A DNA stretch of 64,000 nt from JANRKT01 sp033763355 (GTDB taxonomy: Bacteria; Bacteroidota; Bacteroidia; Chitinophagales; Chitinophagaceae): positions 16,881 through 80,880 of the forward strand of contig JANRKT010000070.1 in the NCBI GenBank assembly GCA_033763355.1. Direction: 5' to 3'. The notes under the pieces are model-generated. The model did not search any database, was not told the origin of the DNA, and saw only the letters and a list, made by a program, of their open reading frames with translations. Of the stretch, positions 18,483 through 26,647 are shown one piece after another (position 1 is the first letter of the stretch; the number at the start of each line of letters is the position of its first letter). The position numbers were made by a program, and so were the translations under genes.

Positions 18483-19511
18483 TTATAAAAGAGTTGTTTC
18501 CAGCACCGGTAATTCTCTTGGTTTAATATTTTTTACATGTTCCGCTATATGCCTGATGTGGTCGGGTGTAGTACCGCAACAGCCGCCAACTATATTTACA
18601 AATCCTTCCTTTGCCCATTCTTCAAGGTAATGTCCTGTGTCTTCGGGGTGTTCATCATATTCCCCCATGGCATTGGGTAATCCCGCATTGGGATAAGCAG
18701 ATACATAGCAAGAAGCTATCTGTGATAACTCCTCAATATGAGGACGCATTTCTTTTGCACCCAATGCACAGTTCAACCCGATGCTTAATGGCCTTGCATG
18801 CATCATGGATGTATAAAAAGCTTCCAGCGTCTGGCCGCTTAAAGTACGGCCGCTGGCATCAGTAATTGTTCCGCTGATCATGATTTCTTTTTCATTACCC
18901 GGAAAATTGCGGAAATACTTTTTGATGGCATAGATAGCTGCTTTGGCATTGAGCGTATCAAAAATGGTTTCGATAAGAAGAAGATCAACACCACCTTCAA
19001 TCAATCCTTTTACCTGTTCGTAATAAGCTGCTGCTGCTTCATCAAAAGTTAAGGCACGGTAACCCGGATTGTTTACATCAGGCGAAAGCGATAAAGTTTT
19101 GTTCATGGGGCCTATTGCGCCGGCCACGTATGGGCCGGGTTCGCCAGCCATGCGGACAGCGGATGCAAGAAACCTGTTAACAGCCTCTCTTGCACATTTG
19201 GCAGCGGCCACATTCAGTTCATAAGCCAGTTCTTCCATGTGGTAATCGGCAAGGGAAACACGCTGCGCATTGAATGTGTTGGTCTCAATAATATCAGCGC
19301 CAGCCTCAAGGTATTGCTGATGTATCCCGATAATAATTTCAGGTTGTGTTAAACACAACAGGTCGTTATTCCCTTTCAGGTCGCTTTTCCAGTCTTTGAA
19401 ACGCTCACCCCGATAATCATTTTCATCCAGTTTGTGGCGTTGTATCATGGTGCCCATAGCGCCGTCAATAATCAGGATGCGTTCATTCAGTAAGTCACGT
19501 ATGGTTTTCAT
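18483..19511 (-). CDS. metH: Methionine synthase, homocysteine S-methyltransferase part
   Basis: The 342-residue product corresponds to the N-terminal homocysteine-binding barrel of MetH. It shows [30 protein letters not shown] and the zinc cysteines in GLNCALGA and [12 protein letters not shown]. The conserved start is MKTIRDLL at 19511, preceded by an unusually good AGGAGG sequence. An in-frame ATG at 19535 adds eight residues (MSRVKGGK) and overlaps the stop of an upstream tiny ORF as TAATG, so translation may also begin there. It sits at the head of the split metH operon behind a leader of about 270 nt, suggesting control by attenuation or coupled translation. Confidence 0.94.
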   Translation of the reverse strand: MKTIRDLLNERILIIDGAMGTMIQRHKLDENDYRGERFKDWKSDLKGNNDLLCLTQPEIIIGIHQQYLEAGADIIETNTFNAQRVSLADYHMEELAYELNVAAAKCAREAVNRFLASAVRMAGEPGPYVAGAIGPMNKTLSLSPDVNNPGYRALTFDEAAAAYYEQVKGLIEGGVDLLLIETIFDTLNAKAAIYAIKKYFRNFPGNEKEIMISGTITDASGRTLSGQTLEAFYTSMMHARPLSIGLNCALGAKEMRPHIEELSQIASCYVSAYPNAGLPNAMGEYDEHPEDTGHYLEEWAKEGFVNIVGGCCGTTPDHIRHIAEHVKNIKPRELPVLETTLL

Positions 19512-19534
19512 TTTACCTCCTTTTACACGGGACA

Positions 19535-19582
19535 TTATTTGCTGATAATAGTTCTGAAACCTGAAGTGAGTGACCCCGCCAT
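19535..19582 (-). CDS. Candidate leader ORF 2 of metH (15 codons)
   Basis: ATG at 19582 overlaps the TGA of leader ORF 1 as TGATG. The ORF encodes [15 protein letters not shown] and its TAA overlaps an in-frame ATG of metH as TAATG. Its start lies in the 3' arm of a GC hairpin. The single-base overlaps suggest stop-start coupled translation into metH; no similarity to a known peptide is claimed. Confidence 0.35.
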   Translation of the reverse strand: MAGSLTSGFRTIISK

Positions 19583-19606
19583 CAACACACAAACCATAAG
19601 GCGGGG
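19574..19606 (-). promoter_or_regulatory. GC hairpin between the two metH leader ORFs
   Basis: On the transcript CCCCGCC (19606-19600) pairs perfectly with GGCGGGG (19580-19574) across a 19-nt loop. The 5' arm lies within the Cys/Pro/Ala codons of leader ORF 1, and the 3' arm covers the start of leader ORF 2, so translation of the first could control access to the second. No T-tract follows, so it is not a standard terminator. Confidence 0.5.
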
Positions 19607-19650
19607 CAGGCACAACAAAAGCTTAATAGCATTGTTGCCGCCGACTTCAT
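19582..19650 (-). CDS. Candidate cysteine-rich leader peptide of metH (22 codons)
   Basis: ATG at 19650 to TGA at 19582 encodes a 22-residue peptide, [15 protein letters not shown] then PALWFVC, with cysteines at 12, 13, 15 and 22. Codons 15-17 form the 5' arm of the hairpin at 19574-19606, and the stop codon overlaps the next start. This arrangement resembles a translated attenuator sensing cysteinyl-tRNA; that function is inference. Confidence 0.4.
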   Translation of the reverse strand: MKSAATMLLSFCCACPALWFVC

Positions 19651-19787
19651 AATAAATGAACCTATAAACGCTGGAAAAGTAACAGGATTGTGAGAGTCAC
19701 TTTGTTAGACGTTTATTAGTTCAATTTGGCCCGTTGATAAACTTCCGGGCTGCCAGGCCGAACAATAAACAAATCCGCCTGTGGGTG

Positions 19788-19817
19788 CAAAGTTATAATT
19801 CAAAAACGGAAAGTCAA
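19788..19817 (-). promoter_or_regulatory. Predicted promoter of the metH leader transcript
   Basis: On the minus strand TTG (19817-19815) precedes TAACTTTG (19795-19788) by exactly 19 bp, matching both Bacteroidota promoter boxes. It begins 3 bp after the recR stop and would produce a leader of roughly 270 nt ahead of metH. Confidence 0.65.
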
Positions 19818-19819
19818 AA

Positions 19820-20440
19820 TCACTTATTGCCAACATAGCTTTCAACCGGAAGCCGGTTCTGAAGGCTGCGGGCAAGGGTCATTTCATCAGCATATTCCAG
19901 TTCGCCGCCAAAAGCAATACCCCTTGCAATGGTGGTTATTTTTACTGGCGATGGCTTTAATTTTTTCTGAATATAATAAATGGTGGTATCCCCCTGTATG
20001 GTAGGGTTTAATGCAAAAATGAGTTCTTCTGTTTTTTCTTCTTTGATGCGGTTCAGCAGGGAGTCAATTTGCAACTGGTCGGGGCCGATGCCATCAAGCG
20101 GGGAAATTACCCCGCCCAGAACATGGTAAGCGCCATTGTATTGCTGTGTGCTTTCAATGGCTATTACATCCCTTATGTTTTCTACTACACAAATGATTTC
20201 TTTTTTACGTGAGGGGTTATTGCAGATGTTGCACAGGTTATTATCAGCGATGTTATGGCAGCGTGAACAAAAATGAATGTTTTTCCGCATGTTTAATATG
20301 GCGTCGCTGAATTGCTGCACCTCAGCTTCATTTAACTTAAGCAGGTGTAAAACCAGTCTCAAAGCTGTTTTTTTACCAATACCGGGAAGTTTGGCAAATT
20401 CGTTTACTGCATTTTCAAGTAACCTTGATGAGAACTGCAT
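19820..20440 (-). CDS. recR: Recombination mediator protein RecR
   Basis: The 206-residue protein has the RecR order: helix-hairpin-helix ([17 protein letters not shown]), the four-cysteine zinc finger ([16 protein letters not shown]) and the Toprim domain ([26 protein letters not shown]). RecR works with RecO/RecF to load RecA at gaps. The gene is monocistronic as far as visible; the -7 box TATCTTCG lies 4 nt before the ATG, implying a leaderless mRNA. Confidence 0.96.
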   Translation of the reverse strand: MQFSSRLLENAVNEFAKLPGIGKKTALRLVLHLLKLNEAEVQQFSDAILNMRKNIHFCSRCHNIADNNLCNICNNPSRKKEIICVVENIRDVIAIESTQQYNGAYHVLGGVISPLDGIGPDQLQIDSLLNRIKEEKTEELIFALNPTIQGDTTIYYIQKKLKPSPVKITTIARGIAFGGELEYADEMTLARSLQNRLPVESYVGNK

Positions 20441-20444
20441 GAAG

Positions 20445-20452
20445 CGAAGATA
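20445..20452 (-). promoter_or_regulatory. recR -7 promoter box adjacent to start codon
   Basis: TATCTTCG (minus strand, 20452-20445), one mismatch from TAnnTTTG, ends 4 nt before the recR ATG at 20440. A -33 TTG is not evident at ideal distance. Confidence 0.4.
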
Positions 20453-20492
20453 AGCGATGTGGTTTTTCTAACGCTGGTATTTTTAACCAGTA

Positions 20493-21929
20493 TTAAAACT
20501 GCCTGAGGTCTATCGTTAATTCATTATCCCAGTTGGGGCGCACATTGAATTTATCCGGCCTTACAACAACCTTTTCAGGCTGTAATTTACGCCAGTAATT
20601 TCCTGCATCCCACTGGTCGTTGTTGTTACGGTCATATAAAATCCGTAATTCATATTCGCCCGGCCGGAAGAATTTATAAGTGAAATCCGGCGAAATAATG
20701 GGTTGTATTTTTTCAACAGCATCATTTTTATAAAAGAATAAAACAGGGTGGTTTGCAGTATCAGGATTTACAATGCGTACCCTGATGCTTCCATAATCAG
20801 CTTCTTTTTTAGTTTTAAATTCAACGGTGTCAGTTCTTGTAACAGTATTTCCTGCTGTATCCTGCGCAAAATCTTTTTGGATGATGAGCTTATATTCCGT
20901 GTCTTCTTTCCAGGAATGGGCAAGAGTAAATTTTCTTGCCGTTGAATCTATTTCAAGTGTATAGGATGTAATGGGCTGAAACTGCCCGTCTGTAAACATA
21001 AACTTAGCGGTATCATATGTTTTTACTTTTCTTTCAAATTCAACCTGCAGGCTGCTTAACAAGTCCTGCTGCCCGTTTTCAAGGCGTGTGGTATAACGGA
21101 AACGTTTGTCTTCCCCTCTTCTTAACAGTGCATTGGGCGCATTACGTGCATCAGGCGCTGTTACGGCAACCGGTTTTTTTTCCTCCTTATAATCTGTAAA
21201 TGCATACAACGTAACCGGTTGGTTATTTGCCCCGATATTAACCGGTTGGTCAAGAAAACCGATGAGTTCAGAGGGCTGGTCAAACTTTTTTCCGCCATCC
21301 ACATCTTTTAATGCAAATATGTTGTATTTGCCTGCAGCAAGAAAACGAAATATAAATTCCCCTTTTCCATTAAGCCTGCTGAAATAACGCGGCCTTTCTT
21401 TGGCCACGGCCGAATCGTCGAGGTTACGGTGCAAAACCACAATTAAAGTGGTATCAATTTTACCTGTTTCTGCCAGGAATACATTCCCGGTAAGCTGGCT
21501 GCTGTCTATTTTATCTCCGGTAGAAAACGTATAGGTAAAATTGTATAAAGGGTTGTTTTCATTTATGTCTTTCAGCGCATCGCCGAAATTGAAGCTGTAG
21601 GTGGTATTGGGTTCCAGCGTATCCTTTAAACGAATGGTAATTGTTTTGAGTTTATAATCAATCTGGGGGTTTGTTTTGGGCAGTGGTGAAAGAATAACCT
21701 TTTCAAACGGGTTTTCAAGCTGAATGTATTCATCAAACTGAAGGACGATGCGGTTGCCATTAAAATTAAGTGCAGAATCTTTGGGTAATGAACTTACAAA
21801 CCGTGGCGGCAATGAATCCCTCGGGCCTCCTGTTGGGGGAATGGGCTGTCCGCAGCCCATGTTTCCGGATATGAGAGCTATTGAAAAAACAAAGCCGGCA
21901 AGAATGAAAAAAAAGTTTCTGATTTTCAT
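20493..21929 (-). CDS. Exported Ig-like domain protein, probable lipoprotein
   Basis: The 478-residue product (start MKIRNFFFILAG at 21929; a longer frame adds seven residues) has a signal peptide followed by Cys in GNMGCGQPIPPTGGPRDSLPP, so it is probably a lipoprotein, although the lipobox is imperfect. An SbsA-type Ig-like module follows (DEYIQLENPFEKVILSPLP, TYSFNFGDALKDINENNP), then beta-rich repeats, KYNIFALKDVDGG, and a final segment ending ELTIDLRQF. The family is widespread in Bacteroidota near cell-envelope genes but has no defined function. It sits alone between recR and the helicase gene. Confidence 0.75.
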   Translation of the reverse strand: MKIRNFFFILAGFVFSIALISGNMGCGQPIPPTGGPRDSLPPRFVSSLPKDSALNFNGNRIVLQFDEYIQLENPFEKVILSPLPKTNPQIDYKLKTITIRLKDTLEPNTTYSFNFGDALKDINENNPLYNFTYTFSTGDKIDSSQLTGNVFLAETGKIDTTLIVVLHRNLDDSAVAKERPRYFSRLNGKGEFIFRFLAAGKYNIFALKDVDGGKKFDQPSELIGFLDQPVNIGANNQPVTLYAFTDYKEEKKPVAVTAPDARNAPNALLRRGEDKRFRYTTRLENGQQDLLSSLQVEFERKVKTYDTAKFMFTDGQFQPITSYTLEIDSTARKFTLAHSWKEDTEYKLIIQKDFAQDTAGNTVTRTDTVEFKTKKEADYGSIRVRIVNPDTANHPVLFFYKNDAVEKIQPIISPDFTYKFFRPGEYELRILYDRNNNDQWDAGNYWRKLQPEKVVVRPDKFNVRPNWDNELTIDLRQF

Positions 21930-22010
21930 AATGCAGTTGCAAAGGTGCAAACATATGTTGTTTCAATCAGCACAATACCGTTCTTTTCCTAATAATCTTT
22001 TAAATCTGTT

Positions 22011-25000
22011 TTATACCGGTTCGGAAGGTTCCTCTTCTTCTGTAAGTTCATGCAGGGCTACTGCAAGACCATTAGTTTTTACAAAATTGCACCAGTGGCA
22101 ATCGGGTTTGCCACAGCCGGTATAAAATTCACGGTTTTGAATTTTTTCCCACACTTCCGTAATCTGTTTTGTAACTGCTGTTATATCATCAGGGCTGATT
22201 ACAATTTTTTCTTTCCTGTAATTTTTCTTTTTATCGGGTTCTATAAAATCAAATTCTGTGCTCAGCGCTTTCCATCCTTTCTGTTCATAGTTGTCAACAA
22301 GTATTTTGTAAAATACAGCCTGCCGCCAATAATCGCCGCCATTGGGCTCTTTATCAGAAGGTCCTTTAATTTTAGCAATCGCTTTATCAGGGTCGCCGGT
22401 TTTATAGTCAACCACGTTTACGGCTTTGCCGTCAAACTCCAGTTTATCCAGTTTGCCTTTTAAAGGAACATTGTTTACTGTTATGTTTCTTATGTTCCGC
22501 TCAATAGCCACTATCCTGTTAAAGCTGTTGATGTACCTGTCATAGTAGTTTGCCAGTACTTCCCGGCCGTATTCCATTCTCCTTGCAAATTGTTCTTTGG
22601 TAAAGCTTTCCCTGTGGCGGCGCATGTACCATTCAAAGTCATCAATAAACTCCTCTTTAACCGGAAATTTTTCTTTTCCGCTGTCCTGCATTTTGCGGAA
22701 TAGTTTTTCCAGTGCATGGTGTACTGCAGATCCAAATTCCGTGGCTTCGTTTTTGGGAGAAGGGATGCGGATGAGGTTTTTAAAATAAAATTCAAGCGGA
22801 CATTTCAGAAAATTATTTAATGCCGTTACATTCATAACAAACCTGTCAAGCAAGGGCCTGATAAACTCCTCTTCCATTTTTTCAATTTCCGGAGCGTGGG
22901 CGCCGGTAAAAAGCAGAACTGCAAACTCTGAAATTACCTCTTCATCTGCAATTACAGATTCTACATGTAGCTTATGCTCATCAAGTATTTCAGCAATGAA
23001 CATGGAAGGTTCCAGTTCTTTGCCGTCGTTCCTGAATTTGCTGTACGAAATGTAAAGATGTCTTTCAGCCCTTGTTAAAGCCACATAAAAAAGGCGCCTG
23101 AGCTCTTCAACTTCCCGCTGTTTTGTTTCTGCAGATGCCGAGGCAGCAAATAATGTATCCGGCATGCTGTATCCGCCACCGGGTTTTCTTTTCTTTTCCC
23201 AGAAAGAAGAATTACAGGATGCAAAAAATACATATTCAAACTCCAGCCCTTTTGCCCCGTGTGCAGTAAGCAGGTTAACCCCTTTGTCGCTGCCACTTAC
23301 CTGTACCAGCGGGAGTTTGATGTTTTCTTTTTCCATCAGTTCAATAACGGTTACCAGTTCCTGCAGGCTCAGCAGCGGGTTACGGTGTGTTTCTTCTTTT
23401 ACAAAATCATACAAACCTGTGAGTACCTGCAGTTGCCAGTGTTTGTCTGCGCTTTGCATAATGCTGCTGAGCACACCTGCCTTGCGGATAATATTTTCAA
23501 GAAGCGTTTGAAGTGTTACATCAGGCACATCCGCCAGTAACGACTCTATAATCAAGGATGCTTTTTTTAATCCTTCATGCAGGTTGCTGCTGAAAAGATC
23601 TTTTTGGGGCATACCCGCCTTATCTGAAAGCAAACTGCGGATAGAAGAACGGGGGTCTTTAAATTTTTGATCTGCCGCTTCCATAGTAAGCCTGGCAATT
23701 TCAACAGGGGGGATACCAAACCAGCTGAAGTGCAGGATTTCAAAAAGCATTTCATCGCCGCTGTAAGGAATATCGTGTTCAGAAGCAAGATATTTCAGCA
23801 GCAAAATTACTTTACGTGCAAGAGGTAATTCCAGAATGTTCAAATGCCTTTTGCTGTAAACAGGAATGTTAAGCAGTTTAAAATACTGCGCCAGTTCTTC
23901 CCCGTATTTGTTTTCTTTATAAATAATGCCGATTCTTCCGGGAAAAACACCCTTAGCAAACAAAGCCTGAACTTCTCTTGCAATACCAATCATTTCCTGC
24001 TGCTGGTTTTCATATTCCCTGATAAGCGGCGGGTGTTTCAGGTGTTTTAAGGCATTATTGGCAGACTGTAATTCTTTGCTCAGCCCTTCTATTTTTTTTA
24101 CCAGCCGGTCTTCATTCCGGCTGATGAGTGTTTTAGAAATATCGAGTATGGGTTGTACAGAGCGGTAATTATCGCCCAATACCACTGTAAGAAGGTGGTT
24201 TTTGTAAGTGTTCGCAAAGTGCAGCATATTTTCCACATTGGCTCCCTGGAAACGGTAGATGCTCTGGTCATCATCACCCACTACAAATACATTTGGTTTA
24301 TCCCAGTAACTGATAAGAAGCTCCACGATTCGGTTTTGGGTTCCGCTGGTATCCTGGTATTCATCAACCAATATGTACTGAAATCTTTCCTGGTAATCTG
24401 CAAGCAGGTTTTTATTGTTCTCAAATGCGCTGATCACCCAGTTGATCATGTCATCAAAATCGTAGCGGTTTTTTTTGCGCATTAGTTGCTGAAAACGGGT
24501 GAACTCATTAGCTGCAGCCCTCAGCTTTTGCATTTTTTCTGCTTCTTCTTCAATCTTATCCGTACGCACTTCACCTTTTTTAAAATTTTTTACGGCACGT
24601 TTGGCAATGTACCCGTCGCGGTTAGGGAGGTCATTAAGGTATTCGTCAATTTTTTCATTGATGAACTCCGGCGTCCATCCTTCACGTTTCATGGTGCTGA
24701 ACAGCGATTGCAGGTTATTGATCTCAAAGTAAACATCACCCCTGTACCTTTTTAATAAATGGTTTTTTGGAAGGGTATCAATCAGCTCTTTGAACAGTTC
24801 GGTTTTCTCCAGGTCAGAGACGGGATCAAGAGATGTTTTTTCAAACAGTGAAAGATTTTCCTGAATAACATCATTGCAAAAAGCATGAAAAGTGCCGATG
24901 TTTACTTTGTAAGCATCGGGGCCAATAAACTGCAGCAGCCTTTTGCGCATGGCCACTGCCCCTGCATCGGTATAGGTAAGGCAAAGTATGTTTGCCGGTG

Positions 25001-25184
25001 ACGCATCTGTATCCAGCAGGATTTTCCCTATGCGGCAGGCCAGGATTTGTGTTTTGCCTGTACCCGGGCCGGCAATTACCATAACCGGGCCTTCAACTGA
25101 ATCAACGGCTTTTTTCTGCTGCTCATTCAGCCTGTTATATTCAATGATGAATTTATTTTCCAGGTTTTTCCTGTTAAATGACAT
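22011..25184 (-). CDS. UvrD/Rep-type helicase fused to iron-sulfur PD-(D/E)XK nuclease
   Basis: The 1057-residue protein is a superfamily 1A helicase: Walker A GPGTGKT (residues 39-45), DEYQD near 275, GDDDQSIYRFQGA near 304, and NYRS. The C-terminal part is a RecB/AddB-type nuclease: FGSAVHHALEKL, GKLDKLEF and VVDYKTG carry the catalytic Asp/Lys residues, and four cysteines (one in FLKCPLEF near 794; three in TGCGKPDCHWC near 1023) match the iron-staple of AddB-like nucleases. Such single-chain enzymes process DNA ends during repair, presumably in place of or beside AddAB/RecBCD; the exact role is not known. Confidence 0.88.
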   Translation of the reverse strand: MSFNRKNLENKFIIEYNRLNEQQKKAVDSVEGPVMVIAGPGTGKTQILACRIGKILLDTDASPANILCLTYTDAGAVAMRKRLLQFIGPDAYKVNIGTFHAFCNDVIQENLSLFEKTSLDPVSDLEKTELFKELIDTLPKNHLLKRYRGDVYFEINNLQSLFSTMKREGWTPEFINEKIDEYLNDLPNRDGYIAKRAVKNFKKGEVRTDKIEEEAEKMQKLRAAANEFTRFQQLMRKKNRYDFDDMINWVISAFENNKNLLADYQERFQYILVDEYQDTSGTQNRIVELLISYWDKPNVFVVGDDDQSIYRFQGANVENMLHFANTYKNHLLTVVLGDNYRSVQPILDISKTLISRNEDRLVKKIEGLSKELQSANNALKHLKHPPLIREYENQQQEMIGIAREVQALFAKGVFPGRIGIIYKENKYGEELAQYFKLLNIPVYSKRHLNILELPLARKVILLLKYLASEHDIPYSGDEMLFEILHFSWFGIPPVEIARLTMEAADQKFKDPRSSIRSLLSDKAGMPQKDLFSSNLHEGLKKASLIIESLLADVPDVTLQTLLENIIRKAGVLSSIMQSADKHWQLQVLTGLYDFVKEETHRNPLLSLQELVTVIELMEKENIKLPLVQVSGSDKGVNLLTAHGAKGLEFEYVFFASCNSSFWEKKRKPGGGYSMPDTLFAASASAETKQREVEELRRLFYVALTRAERHLYISYSKFRNDGKELEPSMFIAEILDEHKLHVESVIADEEVISEFAVLLFTGAHAPEIEKMEEEFIRPLLDRFVMNVTALNNFLKCPLEFYFKNLIRIPSPKNEATEFGSAVHHALEKLFRKMQDSGKEKFPVKEEFIDDFEWYMRRHRESFTKEQFARRMEYGREVLANYYDRYINSFNRIVAIERNIRNITVNNVPLKGKLDKLEFDGKAVNVVDYKTGDPDKAIAKIKGPSDKEPNGGDYWRQAVFYKILVDNYEQKGWKALSTEFDFIEPDKKKNYRKEKIVISPDDITAVTKQITEVWEKIQNREFYTGCGKPDCHWCNFVKTNGLAVALHELTEEEEPSEPV

Positions 25185-25482
25185 GGCTCTTATTTATGTT
25201 AATTGAATCGGCCTTTTCAATATTACTTTAAATTCTGCAATCCCCGATTTATAAAGGCCCTTTTACTGTAGCTGATCTTGATAAAAATGATTTGGGTTAT
25301 CTCATGTTGAAATATGACATGGGCAGTATTCATTTACATGACCAGCAGCCAGGGATAAGTGAATTTTTCGTCAAGCCCCCGTGGCATATGAATTAAAGGT
25401 TTGATCAGCATTTTTTAATCCAGCTAACAATTTCTTAAACTTTTTTTAATATTCCGGGGTATCCAGTAACCACTTTGGGGTA
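25185..25482. other. Intergenic, no feature seen
   Basis: About 300 bp upstream of the helicase gene. I see no ORF with coding character, no repeat and no terminator. The helicase promoter should be here but no convincing pair of boxes was found. Confidence 0.5.
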
Positions 25483-25513
25483 TTGCTGAACCCGGCGGGC
25501 CGGGTTATCTTCG
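25483..25513 (+). promoter_or_regulatory. Predicted promoter for a short plus-strand transcript
   Basis: TTG (25483-25485), 20-bp spacer, TATCTTCG (25506-25513). A perfect 7-bp GC hairpin AACCCGG/CCGGGTT with CGGG loop (25489-25506) fills the spacer and may be an operator. No protein gene follows on this strand. Confidence 0.5.
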
Positions 25514-25518
25514 CTATG

Positions 25519-25670
25519 GCTAATCAGCATTAACACCCAGCCGTGCTAACCTAAGAAAACTTGCCTTTCTCATGTTTTGGTTTTGAGAATCACACTAACT
25601 AAGGAGCCATTAACCATTTAAATGCCGCTCCGGATAAAAAGCCTCCTCATACAGAGAAGGCCTTTTTATT
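25519..25670 (+). ncRNA. Candidate small RNA of about 150 nt
   Basis: The segment runs from a well-spaced promoter to a bidirectional terminator and contains only trivially short ORFs (such as MANQH and MFWF). It can form a TTCTCA/TGAGAA stem, a GGAGC/GCTCC stem and the terminator stem. I do not recognise it as a known RNA family; 6S RNA and tmRNA are not supported. It converges with the TPR gene at 25.7 kb. Confidence 0.4.
25636..25670. terminator. Bidirectional terminator
   Basis: AAAAGCCTCCTC (25637-25648) pairs imperfectly with GAGAAGGCCTTTT (25654-25666) with one mismatch and a bulge, flanked by A-tract on the left and T-tract on the right. It can end both the minus-strand TPR gene and the plus-strand candidate small RNA. 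Confidence 0.75.
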
Positions 25671-25693
25671 ATATGCTGTCTGCAAGCGGGGTA

Positions 25694-26344
25694 TCAGCCG
25701 GGCATTCTTGAAATATATTTCTCTATCTGTTTAATCTGGTCAACTACCTGTTTGGTAGTGGGTTTCTGGGCTTTGGCTTTTCTAAAAAAATCTTTTGCCG
25801 CCCTGAACTCCCTTTTGTTCATCATAATCTGGCACATCTGCAGGTAGGCCATAGCAGCACTTTCTTTATCAGGAATGCCCACCCTGAGTGCCTGGCGTAT
25901 CAGGCTTTCGCCCTGCTTCATGTCCCCCTTATTTAAGGCCATCATGCCAAGTTGCAGTTTGTTGGCGCCTTCGGCCTCTTTCATAGGCAGGCCAAGGTCA
26001 AGGCTTTTTTTCATGTGCTTTTCTGCGCTGTCAAAGTCCTGTTTCATCATGGCAATGTTACCCCTAAGTGTATAATAAACCGAGCGTACCGGTTTGTACA
26101 ACAGGCCGGGGAACCAGATATCGTTTAATATTTTTTCAGCGCCATCAAAATCCCCGTCTTCAAGAAATTCCTGGATAAGCCTTAAAGGCCCGAAAAAGAA
26201 ATGTGTAAACAGCAGGATAACCCCGATGATGTATAATGCAAGAGAAGGCCAGAACCCGCTGGAAATATTTACTGCAACTGCCCCCAGCAGCAATACAATA
26301 GCTATCCAGAACCTGTATTTGATAAAAAGATTGAACCACTTCAT
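25694..26344 (-). CDS. Membrane-anchored TPR protein
   Basis: The 216-residue protein has two hydrophobic helices near the N-terminus (about residues 10-28 and 33-51) and then tetratricopeptide-type helical repeats (DFDGAEKILNDIWFPG, DFDSAEKHMKKSLDLG, EFRAAKDFFRKAKAQK). The repeats likely face the cytoplasm and mediate protein contacts. No catalytic motif is present. It ends in a shared terminator and lies downstream of tRNA-Arg on the same strand. Partner and function unknown. Confidence 0.8.
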   Translation of the reverse strand: MKWFNLFIKYRFWIAIVLLLGAVAVNISSGFWPSLALYIIGVILLFTHFFFGPLRLIQEFLEDGDFDGAEKILNDIWFPGLLYKPVRSVYYTLRGNIAMMKQDFDSAEKHMKKSLDLGLPMKEAEGANKLQLGMMALNKGDMKQGESLIRQALRVGIPDKESAAMAYLQMCQIMMNKREFRAAKDFFRKAKAQKPTTKQVVDQIKQIEKYISRMPG

Positions 26345-26398
26345 ATGCTGTAATTTAAAAATAAAAGCCGCCTTAAAAAAGGTGACTTTTTGATTTTG

Positions 26399-26470
26399 TA
26401 GTCCCGACAGGAATCGAACCTGTATCTAAAGTTTAGGAAACTTCTATTCTATCCATTGAACTACGGGACC
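26399..26470 (-). tRNA. tRNA-Arg (anticodon CCU)
   Basis: Read on the minus strand, the 72-nt sequence folds into a full cloverleaf: acceptor GGTCCCG with CGGGACT, D-stem GTTC/GAAT, anticodon stem GAAGT/ACTTT with loop TTCCTAA (anticodon CCT, reading AGG), a 4-nt variable loop and T-stem ACAGG/CCTGT with loop TTCGATT. The 3' CCA is not encoded. Confidence 0.95.
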
Positions 26471-26647
26471 GGTTTTAAAACAGGGTGACAAAAGTAGGAA
26501 AGAATTGGCTATTTACAGAAGATTCAGGACATGTAGTGTTTATTGGGGCAAATGGGCAATATGAGCCTTTAGCAGGGAGCACAGATCCCGTTTCTGAATT
26601 GTGAATATGAAAAAAGAAGAGATGACTTTGCCGGCAAAAATATTTTT

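Noticed and set aside
18436..18483. Frameshift splitting metH
   Set aside because: Both parts have normal starts, stops and complete domains; a split metH is common in Bacteroidota.
19512..19787. SAM-I or cobalamin riboswitch in the metH leader
   Set aside because: A short ATGAAG...GGCAAC match recalls the SAM-I core, but the rest of the conserved core and stems are absent, and no B12 box is visible.
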